DNA of 64,000 nt from CAHJWH01 sp965198905 (GTDB lineage: Bacteria > Pseudomonadota > Alphaproteobacteria > Caulobacterales > Caulobacteraceae), in assembly GCA_965198905.1 (NCBI GenBank), contig OZ240678.1, positions 806,001 to 870,000 of the forward strand, given 5' to 3'. The notes beneath the pieces were generated by a model. That model made no database searches and was not told the origin of the DNA. It saw only the letters and a list, made by a program, of their open reading frames with translations. The translations under genes were made by a program, and so were the position numbers. Below, one piece after another: positions 33,695 to 41,905 of the stretch (its first letter is position 1; every line of letters starts with the position of its first letter).

Positions 33695-34918
33695 TCAGGG
33701 CAAGAGTAATCGGCAAAATTGGGGTAAAACGTCGGCGGCGGACAGTTGGTGCGCCAGCCTCGCCCGCGCCGCTGCTGTCGCGGGCGCTCCCGCCAGTGCG
33801 GCTCGGATACCTGAAATGAGTCCGGCAGCGTCCCCAGGGGCGGTAAGGACCGCCGCGCTGCCAAGGAAGCTATGCAGCTCTGTCCCTGGCTCGGCCTGCA
33901 CTACGATGGGCTTGCCGCTGGCCAGCATGCCGCCGAGCTTGGAGGGCAGGACAAGGTCGGCGGTGTTGGGGTCTTGAGGTAGGAGATGAACGTCCGCAGC
34001 ATTGAGCAACTCGTTCAGTCGAGCTTCGGGCTGCAGGGGCAGAAAAACGACGTTGGCGGTCGCCTTAGCCTGCAATTTCACCTTCTCCGGCCCCTCGCCC
34101 GCTATCACAAACGTCAGGTCACGCTCTCCCTGAGCCAAAGCCGCGGCGTCGACCATCTGATCCAGCGCCTGCTTGCGCCCGATGTTGCCAGCGTAAAGGA
34201 CAACACGCGCGCCTTCGCCCGTTGCAATCTCCTCGCGAAAAGAATTCATGCCACTCTTCGGGTAGATGCTCGAAAGGTCGACCCAATTGCGTATCAAGCG
34301 TAGCCGTTCGGGCAACACGCCGCCCTCCTGCAGGGTCGCCTGCATCCTCTCCGAGATGGTGACCACTAGGTCAAAGCGCTGCAACAGGAAACGCTCCACC
34401 TGGCGCGCCAAGTTGAGTGCAAGGCCGCCCTTCAGGTGACCAACCGCAAAGGCAGCCTCTACTTCCAGATCCTGCACGTGCAGTATTGCTTTCGCACCAC
34501 AGAGCCGAGCCGCGAGGAGCGCCACCGGGGCGCTGAGTAGCGAGGGCTCGGTGGCCAGCAGCGCACGTGGGCGCTGGCGAAGCGCACGCCATAGCACCAC
34601 CGGCGCGGTGGATGCAGCGAAGCTGGCGGCGACCAGCAACCGCGCCAACCCGCTCATCCGTTCGCGCAGGAAGATGGGGCAGCGGGTCACGCGCACATAG
34701 CCCTGCCGCTCCACGGCATATCGGTTAGCGTAGGGTGCAGGCACCCGCCAGCCGGGATAGTGGGGCGGGGCGGTCACCACCTCAAGCTCGACACCTTGAT
34801 TCGCGAGATGAGCACCCAGCTCGCCTGCATAGCGACCCACGCCCAACATCTCGGGCGCATAGTTGATACAATAGACGAGGAGGCGCTGCGCGCCGGAAGC
34901 TCTCGACGGGAAGGCCAT
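33695..34918 (-). CDS. WcaI-like GT4 glycosyltransferase
   Basis: A 407-residue glycosyltransferase of the GT-B fold resembling colanic-acid WcaI. The N-terminal Rossmann part has LLVYCINYAPEMLGVGRYAGELGAHLANQGVELEVVTAPPHYPGW. The donor domain has VLYAGNIGRKQALDQMVDAA, FVIAGEGPEKVKL, then DVHLLPQDPNTADLVLPSKLGGMLASGKPIVVQAEPGTEL. The start at 34918 is eight bases from the fcl stop, indicating one operon gmd, fcl, glycosyltransferase. It probably adds a sugar, perhaps fucose, to a lipid-linked repeat unit. A decayed copy of its C-terminus lies at 41560-41826. Confidence 0.86.
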   Translation of the reverse strand: MAFPSRASGAQRLLVYCINYAPEMLGVGRYAGELGAHLANQGVELEVVTAPPHYPGWRVPAPYANRYAVERQGYVRVTRCPIFLRERMSGLARLLVAASFAASTAPVVLWRALRQRPRALLATEPSLLSAPVALLAARLCGAKAILHVQDLEVEAAFAVGHLKGGLALNLARQVERFLLQRFDLVVTISERMQATLQEGGVLPERLRLIRNWVDLSSIYPKSGMNSFREEIATGEGARVVLYAGNIGRKQALDQMVDAAALAQGERDLTFVIAGEGPEKVKLQAKATANVVFLPLQPEARLNELLNAADVHLLPQDPNTADLVLPSKLGGMLASGKPIVVQAEPGTELHSFLGSAAVLTAPGDAAGLISGIRAALAGAPATAAARARLAHQLSAADVLPQFCRLLLP

Positions 34919-34925
34919 GATTATG

Positions 34926-35933
34926 TCAGATGACCATGGAGGTCGAGGCCCGCTCGCCTTCGCGCAAGAAGCTGTCATAGGCGCCTCTAACGCCGGTTTC
35001 CAGGTCAATCTGCGGCGCCCAGCCGAGCGCGCGCAGGTGATCGGCGCTCATCAGCTTGCGGGGCGTGCCGTCAGGCTTGGAAGTGTCGCGCACGATCTCG
35101 CCGGTGAAGCCCACCACCTCGGCCACCAGCTTGGCCAGGTCGTAGATGGTGGTGTCCTCGCCGGAGCCGACGTTCACGTGCTCCGCGTCGGAATAGACCT
35201 TCATCAGGTGCACGCAGGCCGCGGCGCAGTCGTCGGCATGCAGGAACTCCCGCTTCGGCGAGCCCGTGCCCCAGATGGTGAAGCTCGGCGCGCCAGAGAC
35301 CTTCGCCTCATGCGCCTTGCGGATCAGGGCCGGCAGCACGTGGGAGGTGTCGAGGTCGAAGTTGTCGCCGGGGCCGTAGAGGTTGGTTGGCATGGCGCTG
35401 ATGGCGTCGAAGCCGTGCTGGCGGCGATAGGCCTGGCCGAGCTTGATGCCGGCGATCTTGGCGATGGCGTACCACTGGTTGGTGGGCTCGAGCGGCCCGG
35501 TAAGCAGCGCGTCCTCGCTCATCGGCTGGGGCGCGAACTTGGGATAGATGCAGCTGGAGCCCAGCATCATCAGTTTCTGGACGCCCGCGCGGTAGGCGGC
35601 CTCCACGACGTTGGCCTCGATCATCAGGTTGTCGTAGAGGAAGTCGGCGGCGTAGGCGTCGTTGGCCAGGATGCCGCCCACCTTGGCCGCCGCCAGGAAG
35701 ATGGCGTCGGGCCTGGCCCGCTCCATCCAGGCCTCCACCTCGGCCTGGCGGGTCAGGTTCACCTCGGCGCGTCCGGCGGTGAGGACCTCGCAGTCCTCGG
35801 TCGCCAGCTGGCGCACGATCGCCTGGCCCACCATGCCCCGATGGCCGGCCACCCAGACCCGCTTGCCGGCGAGCGGGTAAATCACCTCGGGCGAGGCGTC
35901 CGGGGCAGAGGTGGGGGCCGCCTCAGTCGGCAT
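34926..35933 (-). CDS. fcl: GDP-L-fucose synthase
   Basis: A 335-residue extended SDR converting GDP-4-keto-6-deoxy-D-mannose to GDP-L-fucose (epimerase plus NADPH reductase). It has RVWVAGHRGMVGQAIVRQL, FLAAAKVGGILANDAYAADF, MLGSSCIYPKFAPQP, and the catalytic YAIAKIAGIKLGQAYRRQHG with Tyr and Lys. MPTNLYGPGDNF and KREFLHADDCAAACVHLM follow. A 17-residue N-terminal extension rich in Pro, Ala and Ser precedes the domain. Its start overlaps the gmd 3' end by 11 bp, so the two steps are translationally coupled. Confidence 0.95.
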   Translation of the reverse strand: MPTEAAPTSAPDASPEVIYPLAGKRVWVAGHRGMVGQAIVRQLATEDCEVLTAGRAEVNLTRQAEVEAWMERARPDAIFLAAAKVGGILANDAYAADFLYDNLMIEANVVEAAYRAGVQKLMMLGSSCIYPKFAPQPMSEDALLTGPLEPTNQWYAIAKIAGIKLGQAYRRQHGFDAISAMPTNLYGPGDNFDLDTSHVLPALIRKAHEAKVSGAPSFTIWGTGSPKREFLHADDCAAACVHLMKVYSDAEHVNVGSGEDTTIYDLAKLVAEVVGFTGEIVRDTSKPDGTPRKLMSADHLRALGWAPQIDLETGVRGAYDSFLREGERASTSMVI

Positions 35934-36996
35934 TTCTGCGCTGCTCCCGAGCGACGGTGACCAAGTCCGCCTGCACCATCTCGGTGCAAAGATCCTGCCA
36001 CTTGGTCTCGTGCACCCAGCCGAGCTTCTCCTTGGCCTTGGTGGGGTCGCCCAGCAGCAGCTCCACCTCGGTCGGGCGGAAGTAGCGCGGGTCCACCTCC
36101 ACCATCACCTTGCCGGTCCGGGTGCAGGTCCCCTTCTCCTCCACCCCCTCCCCCGACCAAGCCAGCTGGATGTCCGCTTGCGCAAAGGCGTGTGCGACGA
36201 AGTCGCGGACCAGCGTGGTCTCGCCGGTGGCCAGCACGTAGTCGTCGGCCTGCTCCTGCTGCATCATCAGCCACATGCCGCGGACGTACTCGCGCGCATG
36301 GCCCCAGTCGCGCTTGGCGTTCAGGTTGCCGAGGTAGAGCTTGTCCTGGAAGCCCAGCTTGATGGCCGCCACGGCGCGGGTGATCTTCCGGGTCACAAAC
36401 GTCTCGCCCCGCAGCGGGCTCTCGTGGTTGAACAGGATGCCGTTGGAGGCGTGCATGCCGTAGGCCTCACGGTAGTTCACCGTGATCCAGTAGCCGTAGA
36501 GCTTGGCGGCGGCGTAGGGGCTGCGCGGATAGAAGGGCGTGGTCTCGCTCTGGGGCACCTCCTGCACCAGGCCGTAAAGCTCGGAGGTGGAGGCCTGGTA
36601 GAAGCGGGTCTTCTTCTCCAGCCCCAAGATGCGGATGGCTTCCAGCAGGCGCAGCGTGCCGATGGCGTCGGCGTTGGCGGTGTATTCCGGCGTCTCGAAG
36701 CTCACCGCCACGTGGCTCTGGGCGGCGAGGTTGTAGATCTCGTCCGGCTGGGCCTGCTGGATGATGCGGATCAGGTTGGTGCTGTCGGTCATGTCGCCGT
36801 AGTGCAGCACGAAGCGCTGGTCCGGCTCGTGCGGATCCTGGTAGAGGTGCTCGATGCGCCCGGTGTTGAACGAGGACGAGCGCCGCTTCAGCCCGTGGAC
36901 CACGTATCCCTTGGAGAGCAGCAGCTCCGACAGGTAGGCCCCATCCTGACCCGTCGCGCCCGTGAGAAGCGCTACCTTTTCCCCCTGAGCATCCAT
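35923..36996 (-). CDS. gmd: GDP-mannose 4,6-dehydratase
   Basis: A 357-residue enzyme that makes GDP-4-keto-6-deoxy-D-mannose from GDP-D-mannose, the first step to GDP-fucose or related deoxysugars. Visible motifs are ALLTGATGQDGAYLSELLLSKG, VHGLKRRSSSFNTGRIEHLY, NLAAQSHVAVSFE, QASTSELYGLVQEVPQSE with catalytic Thr/Ser-Glu, and SPYAAAKLYGYWITVNYREAYG with Tyr and Lys. NHESPLRGETFVTRKITRA follows. It is the first gene of the polysaccharide operon. Upstream lies 170 bp of non-coding sequence and then IS66 debris. Confidence 0.96.
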   Translation of the reverse strand: MDAQGEKVALLTGATGQDGAYLSELLLSKGYVVHGLKRRSSSFNTGRIEHLYQDPHEPDQRFVLHYGDMTDSTNLIRIIQQAQPDEIYNLAAQSHVAVSFETPEYTANADAIGTLRLLEAIRILGLEKKTRFYQASTSELYGLVQEVPQSETTPFYPRSPYAAAKLYGYWITVNYREAYGMHASNGILFNHESPLRGETFVTRKITRAVAAIKLGFQDKLYLGNLNAKRDWGHAREYVRGMWLMMQQEQADDYVLATGETTLVRDFVAHAFAQADIQLAWSGEGVEEKGTCTRTGKVMVEVDPRYFRPTEVELLLGDPTKAKEKLGWVHETKWQDLCTEMVQADLVTVAREQRRNAD

Positions 36997-37169
36997 TAGG
37001 CTGGTCCCCCTCGCGACGCCTCGCGACGGAAGCTGCAGGTTGCTTAACAGGAGTTGCTGCCGCCCAATAAGCTCAGTCGTGGTGCTACAGTGCCGCAGGA
37101 ACGACCCACACGCCTGCTGGCAGTAGGCTAACCAAGGCGATGTAAAATGCGCAAGTGCGGCGAAGGTCC

Positions 37170-37562
37170 GTAAGCGTCACTCCCGCCCCACCTTGGCGAG
37201 GTAGGCCTGCGGGCTGAAGGTACGCGCCTCGTTGAGCGGCGCGGCTAGTTCCATGACGATGCTACCTGATGATGCTGGCTCCAAGGGTGACGGCGCTCGT
37301 CGGATCGAGGTATTCACAGGCGTTGGGCGCCGGCGGCGATGGAGCCCTGAAGAGAAGGGGCGGATCGTCGCCGAGAGCTACGCGGGCGTGGGGTCAGTCT
37401 GCGCAGTGGCGCGGCGCTACGGCTTGGCGCAGACGCAGACGCAGACGCAGAAGCAGATCTTGACCTGGCGTCGTGAGCTGCGGAGGCCGGCGCCGGAGCT
37501 GGGCGAGCAGATGTTCGTGCCCGCCATTGTGGAGCCCGCGTCAGCACGGCTGTTGGCGTCAC
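37170..37562 (+). mobile_element. IS66-family remnant (left end and tnpA)
   Basis: A GTAAGCG terminus typical of IS66 elements at 37170 is followed by a TnpA-like reading at 37232-37562: RRRRWSPEEKGRIVAESYAGVGSVCAVARRYGLA, then LTWRRELRRPAPELGEQMFVPAIVEPA. The product is cut at 37563 by the 839-bp IS3 element. A (GCAGAC)n expansion at about 37432-37453 inserts TQTQTQ where homologues have a short linker. No other part of this element is found next to it. Confidence 0.65.
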
Positions 37563-37612
37563 TGAACCGCCCTGGGTTTGCCGGAGGCCCCAACTCCTGA
37601 GAGGACGGGGCT

Positions 37613-37942
37613 ATGACAAGCAAGACGACGAACAAGTTTTCACCTGAGGTCCGCGCCCGGGCGGTGCAGATGGTGCTGGACCACGAGGGGGATCATCCCT
37701 CGCGCTGGGCGGCCGTGGTGTCGATCGCGGAGAAGATCGGCTGTACGGCGCAGACCCTGCACGAGTGGGTGAAGAAGGCCGAGGTCGACGCCGGCCAGCG
37801 GGCCGGCGTTCCGACGGAGACTTCGGACAGGCTGAAGGCATTGGAACGTGAGGTCCGCGAACTGCGGCAGGCCAACGAGATCCTGCGCAAGGCGTCGGCT
37901 TATTTTGCCCAGGCGGAGCTCGACCGCCCGTTCAGGCGATGA
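37613..37942 (+). CDS. IS3-family transposase OrfA
   Basis: A 109-residue OrfA: KFSPEVRARAVQMVLDHEGDH, SIAEKIGCTAQTLHEWVKKAE as the helix-turn-helix, and the coiled coil RLKALEREVRELRQANEILRKASAYFAQAELDR. The reading frame is complete, and its TGA overlaps the ATG of orfB (ATGA at 37939). It could still bind element ends although the partner catalytic protein is broken. Confidence 0.9.
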   Translation: MTSKTTNKFSPEVRARAVQMVLDHEGDHPSRWAAVVSIAEKIGCTAQTLHEWVKKAEVDAGQRAGVPTETSDRLKALEREVRELRQANEILRKASAYFAQAELDRPFRR

Positions 37943-38362
37943 TCGCCTTCGTTGACGATCACCGAGAGGCCTACGGGGTCGAGCCGATCTGCAAGGTGCT
38001 GCCGATCGCCCCGTCGACCTATCGCGGGCACGTGGCCCAGCGGCGCGATTCCGCCAAGCTGTCGGCGCGGGCCCGTCGAGACCTGGAGTTGAAGCCCCAG
38101 ATCGCCCGCGTGTTTGCGGAGAACTTCGCCGTCTACGGCGTGCGCAAGGTCTGGCGGCAGCTGCGGCGGGAAGGGTTCGCCGTCGCCCGCTGCACCGTGG
38201 AGCGGACCGTGGCGCTCCTTCGAGGCCGTCGAGTTCGCCACCCTCGAATGGGTCGACTGGTTCAACAACCGCCGACTGCTCGCGCCCATCGGCAACATCC
38301 CACCCGCTGAGGCCGAGGCCGCCTACTACGCACAGCTTGAGGCCATGCCGATCGCCGCGTAG
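37939..38362 (+). pseudogene. IS3-family OrfB with internal deletion
   Basis: The N-terminal part reads IAFVDDHREAYGVEPICKVLPIAPSTYRGHVAQRRD and YGVRKVWRQLRREGFAVARCTVER. The C-terminal part GPWRSFEAVEFATLEWVDWFNNRRL and PIGNIPPAEAEAAYYAQ follows in a different frame. The whole catalytic DDE core between them is gone, joined near 38215-38225 over a short GGACCGTGG-like homology. Not functional. Confidence 0.8.
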
Positions 38363-38401
38363 GACTCAAACATCAGCCTCCGGCAAACCCAGGGCGGTTC
38401 A

Positions 38402-39496
38402 CCGACCAGTGTCCCGACTGTCTTGCGGCCCTGTCGTCGGCTTTGGCCGCCGAGGTCGTGGGCGCCTACGACAGGATAGACCTGCCGGCGATCTCCCCCT
38501 TCATCAAGCGCCATCAGCGCTTGGCGGTGCGTTGTCCGGCTTGCGACGCCCGCGTTCTGGCCGCCGTGCCGGAGGCGGCGAGCGGCAGCCCGTTCGGACC
38601 GCGCCTGCACGGCTTGGCGACCTATCTGAAGACCTTCCAAGCTTTCTCATATGAGCGGCTCCAGGCAACCTTCGCAGACGTCTTTGGCGTCAGGATCAGC
38701 CAGGGCGCGCTGATGAACATGCTGCGCCGCGCCCAGGACTGCTTCGTCGCTGGGCGTGAGCAAGCCGTGGCCGAGTTGCGCCAGGCCAAGGTGGTCAGCT
38801 CCGACGAGACAGGCGTTCGCATCGAGGGAAGCAACGCCTACCATTGGGTCTTCCGCTGCGACCAAGCCGTCGTCCATCAGGCCGCGCCAACGCGCGGAGC
38901 CGTGGTGATCCGCACCATGATGGACGGCCACCGACCCGAGGTCTGGTGCTCCGACCGTTACGCCGCCCAGCAGGGCCACGCACCCGCCCACCAGACCTGT
39001 CTGGCCCACCTCGCCCGCGACGTCGCCTACGCCCTGGACCTCAGCCACGACGACTTGGCGTTTCGTCTCCAGCTGTGGCTACAAAAAGCTTTCGCCCTGG
39101 CCCGCGACATCACCACCTTCGCCGCCTCGACCGTCGCCATCAAGCGCCGCGCCCTGGAGCGGAGCCTCGACGACATCCTGGCTGCTCCGAGCTCGTGCGA
39201 CCTGGCGCAAGCCCTCCAGAACAAGTTCCGGCGAGCCCGCGATCAGCTCCTGACCTTCGCCCGATGGCCCGGGGAGGTCCAAGCCACCAACAACGCTTGC
39301 GAACGCGACCTGCGACCCGCCGTCATCCAGCGCAAGTCACCAACGGCTATCGCGCCATGTGGGCCGCCCAGGGCGAAGCCGACGTCCGCACCGTGATCGA
39401 CACCGCCCGCCTTACCCCCGGAGCCAACCCCTTCAAGACCATCATGGCGACGCTCGCCGCTTGATCCCAACGCCGACGACGGGAGTGGGTAATTAC
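38402..39496 (+). mobile_element. IS66/ISBst12-like element, copy 1 (5'-truncated)
   Basis: 1095 bp identical, as far as I can compare by eye, to 43457-44551 (constant offset 5055). The right terminus GTGGGTAATTAC is present at 39496, but the left 270 bp, including the start codon and left terminus, are missing, replaced by the IS3 derivative that ends at 38401. It contains a transposase reading from 38443 to 39396 with the same late frameshift as copy 2. Confidence 0.82.
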
Positions 39497-39668
39497 AGCG
39501 TGTCAGCGTCGACACCCCCACGCCGAGATCATCAGCGATCTCCCGCTTGGTCCGGCCGCTCGTGCGGACCAGCCGAACGGCCTCCCCCTCAAACTCCTTC
39601 GTGAATCGCTGCGCCATGGTGGCTCTCCTTCCTCATCGGGAGCTCTCCACTTTTCCGAGGCAAGTCCA
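39497..39668 (-). mobile_element. IS3 fragment (orfA start and one terminus)
   Basis: 172 bp nearly identical to 31562-31733: the first 40 codons of OrfA (AQRFTKEFEGEAVRLVRTS) plus the terminus ending GGCAAGTCCA. It is cut on the left by the ISBst12-like element and inserted on the right into the IS66 tnpC gene. It shows that the same IS3 type transposed at least twice here. Confidence 0.78.
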
Positions 39669-40510
39669 GTCCATATCCGGCCGACATCGGTCTTGCCGGC
39701 GGCCAGTACCGGCACGGTCGTGTCGTCGCCGTGCAGCCGCTCGGCCGCCAGCACATGGGCTTCCAGCCCCCAGTAGATTGGCAGGGTGGCCATGCAGATC
39801 GCACCCACTTGGTCGGCCAGGGTGGACAGACTCAAGGGCACGCCCTCGCGAGCGTAGCGCTCGGCCTGCCGGTTTAGTGGCTGGTGTTGGCCGAACTTCT
39901 CGAAGGCGATCATCGCCAACAGGCGCGGCCCCGCCCAGCCTCGGGCGGTGACGTGGAAGGGCGCGGGCGGCTGGGTGATGCTCTGGCAGTCGCGGCAGCT
40001 GAAGCGCTCGCGCACCGTGGCGATCACCTTCCACTGGCGCGGGACCACCTCCAGCGTCTCGGTGACGTCCTCACCCAGCTTGGAGAGGCGCCCGCCGCCA
40101 CAGCACGGGCAGGCGGTGGGGGCGGCGATCACCACCCGCTCTCGCGGCAGATGCTCGGGAAAGGGCTGACGTGAGGGGCGCCTGCGGGTGAAAGCCTGGA
40201 CCGCAGAGGTCTTGGCGGCCGCGATCTCGGCCTTCAGCTCGTCGAGGGTGGCGGACGCCTCCAGCTCCTCCAGCTGCAGCTCGTACTGGTCGAGAAGGCG
40301 CTGGCTGCGCTCGGAGGTCTGGCCGAAGTGCGCCCGCTTGAGCTTGGCGATCTCCAGCTTGAGGCGGGCGATCAGGGCGGCGTCGCACGAGGCCTTGGCC
40401 TCCATCACGCTGGCGCGGGCCTCGGCGGCGTCGGCCCGGAACTCGGCCGCGGCGAGGGCGGCGCGTAGCGCCGCCACCTCGTCTGGACCGGGTTGGAGCC
40501 CTTCCGCCAT
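39669..40510 (-). pseudogene. IS66 transposase TnpC, N-terminal part
   Basis: About 280 residues: a coiled-coil start with ALIARLKLEIAKLKRAHFGQTSERSQRLLDQYELQLEELE, the zinc-binding ACPCCGGGRLSKLGEDVTETLEVVPRQWKV, FSCRDCQSITQPPAPFH, and the DDE start FGQHQPLNRQAERYAREGVPLSLSTLADQVG and ERLHGDDTTVPVLA with the first Asp pair. It is broken off after GKTDVGRIW by the IS3 terminus. Confidence 0.88.
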
Positions 40511-40580
40511 GAGAGAAGTAGAGCACAGATCGGCCTGCTTGAGGCGCCCCTGAGTGCGCCGGAGTCACTGCGTCGCAGGG

Positions 40581-40928
40581 CTATCCAGCGGCCTGCGGAC
40601 GCCAGGTCTGCTGCGGGTTCCTCCAGTCGATCCCTTCCAGCAGATAGGCCATCTGAGCCGGCGAGAGAGGGATCGCGCCCTCCGCGGCGGCGGGCCAGAT
40701 GAAGCGCCCGCGCTCCAGACGCTTGGCGTAGAGCGACATGCCCAGATCGTCGCGCCACAGGATCTTGCAAAGGTCTCCGCGGCGTCCCCGGAAGACGTAC
40801 AGGTCGCCGCCGTTAGGGTCGCGCTTCAGCGCCTGCTGGACCTGCAGCGCCAGGCCCGGCATGCCCTTCCTCATATCCGTGTGGCCCGTGGCGATCCAAA
40901 CCCGCACCCCGGCAGGGATCGGTATCAT
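40581..40928 (-). CDS. tnpB: IS66 accessory protein TnpB (IS66 Orf2)
   Basis: A 115-residue IS66 Orf2 protein, complete: GVRVWIATGHTDMRKGMPGLALQVQQALKRDPNGGDLYVFRGRRGDLCKILWRDDLGMSLYAKRLERGRFIW in pattern. This is the characteristic accessory protein of IS66 elements, needed for transposition by an unknown mechanism. It overlaps tnpA by ATGA at 40925-40928 and lies 70 bp before tnpC. Confidence 0.94.
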   Translation of the reverse strand: MIPIPAGVRVWIATGHTDMRKGMPGLALQVQQALKRDPNGGDLYVFRGRRGDLCKILWRDDLGMSLYAKRLERGRFIWPAAAEGAIPLSPAQMAYLLEGIDWRNPQQTWRPQAAG

Positions 40929-41275
40929 CGCCTCAGCGCCTTCAAAGTCGCATTGACTAGGGTCGCCGGCGCGCCCGCGCCAATCACCACCCGGCCGCCG
41001 TCGGCAAGGTGCACCACGATGGCGGCGCCGTGCCCACCCGGCAGCTCCGTCCTGCTGGGCGAGTCGACGACCATGGCCGGCAGGAAAGCCGGTTGGCTCT
41101 CCGCCGCATGCTCGCGACGCCACTTGTAGATCAGGCTGGTGGCCACATCGAACTGGCGCGCGACGTCCGCCACGACCGCACCCGGCGCGAACACCGCCTC
41201 CAGGATCTCCACCCGCTCCGCATCGCTCCACCGACGCCGTCGCTGCGGCCCCGTCATCACCGTCACCTGGGCCAT
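40925..41275 (-). CDS. tnpA: IS66 accessory protein TnpA (IS66 Orf1)
   Basis: A 116-residue helix-turn-helix protein: RRRRWSDAERVEILEAVFAPGAVVADVARQFDVATSLIYKWRREH, then a small C-terminal domain FLPAMVVDSP and GRVVIGAGAPATLVNATLKAL. It is complete and precedes tnpB with coupled translation. It differs clearly from the TnpA remnant at 37232, so two IS66 types were present. Confidence 0.92.
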   Translation of the reverse strand: MAQVTVMTGPQRRRRWSDAERVEILEAVFAPGAVVADVARQFDVATSLIYKWRREHAAESQPAFLPAMVVDSPSRTELPGGHGAAIVVHLADGGRVVIGAGAPATLVNATLKALRR

Positions 41276-41352
41276 GCTGTGCAGCTACGAGCGCTCATAA
41301 GGACGACTTACGAGCGCAGCATCAGACCCTCGCACCTGCCCGGCAAGGCGGC

Positions 41353-41499
41353 TCACACCGCAGGGTTACGCTTCTTCCATCGGTAAAACGTCTGCTCAGA
41401 TATACCGACTTGCCGGATCAGATCGGCGACGGGTAGGCCCAGCTCAGCCTGCTTCAACACCGACACGATCTGCTCGACCGAAAACCGCTTCCGCTTTAT
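41353..41499 (-). pseudogene. IS3 (IS407-type) OrfA fragment
   Basis: The minus strand reads KRKRFSVEQIVSVLKQAELG, LPVADLIRQVGISEQTFYRWKKRNPAV and a stop at 41353. This is the OrfA helix-turn-helix of an IS407-type IS3 element, without the rest. An ATA codon stands where the start Met is expected. It represents a third IS3 lineage in the island. Confidence 0.7.
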
Positions 41500-41559
41500 G
41501 ACGAACCTCCATCAAAGGAAAATCCGTCGGAAAACTAACATCAGGATCGGACCACTTCC

Positions 41560-41826
41560 GCCGTGGCGCCTCACCGTCGCCAGTGCCGTCCTGATGCCTG
41601 CAACCAGCCCCGCAGTGTCATAAGGCGCGGCGAGGGTCGCCGCGGAACCGAGGAAGCTCCGCAGCTCCGTTCCGGGGGCGGCCTGCGCTACGATGGGCTC
41701 GCCGCTGGCCAGCATGCCGCCGAGCTTAGAAGGCAGGACGAGGTCGGCGGCGTTAGGGTCCTGAGGAAGGAGGTGGACGTGTGCCGCGTAGAGCGGCTCG
41801 TTCAGCTGGTCTTCGGACTGTCTACC
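41560..41826 (-). pseudogene. glycosyltransferase C-terminal fragment (decayed paralogue)
   Basis: The minus strand reads EDQLNEPLYAAHVHLLPQDPNAADL, VLPSKLGGMLASGEPIVAQAAPGTEL and RSFLGSAATLAAPYDTAGLV, clearly homologous to residues about 305-385 of the WcaI-like glycosyltransferase at 33695-34918. Nothing upstream of this segment is homologous. It is diverged rather than identical, so it is an old duplicate or a piece of a related imported locus, not a copy made by the recent IS events. Confidence 0.72.
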
Positions 41827-41905
41827 CGCACGTGTTAAGAATGTACGGGGGCCACCCGCGGCCCATGTCACGGAATCTGCCCGGTCAGCCTGGTCGATGG
41901 TCAAG

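Larger units (their letters stand above)
37563..38401 (+). mobile_element. IS3-family deletion derivative with intact termini
   Basis: An 839-bp element bounded by inverted repeats identical over about 25 bp (TGAACCGCCCTGGGTTTGCC and onward at the left, its reverse complement ending GGTTCA at 38401). OrfA is intact, while orfB has lost its middle near 38215-38225, about 400 bp compared with usual IS3 length. It sits between the IS66 remnant and the truncated ISBst12-like copy. Confidence 0.78.
39669..41311 (-). mobile_element. IS66-family element (tnpA, tnpB, interrupted tnpC)
   Basis: A classical three-gene IS66 element on the minus strand with tnpA, tnpB and the first part of tnpC. A possible terminus (read inward GTAAGTCGTCC) lies at 41311. 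The left half of tnpC is missing: the reading stops where the IS3 terminus begins at 39668, and the remaining 3' part is not found elsewhere in the window. Confidence 0.78.
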
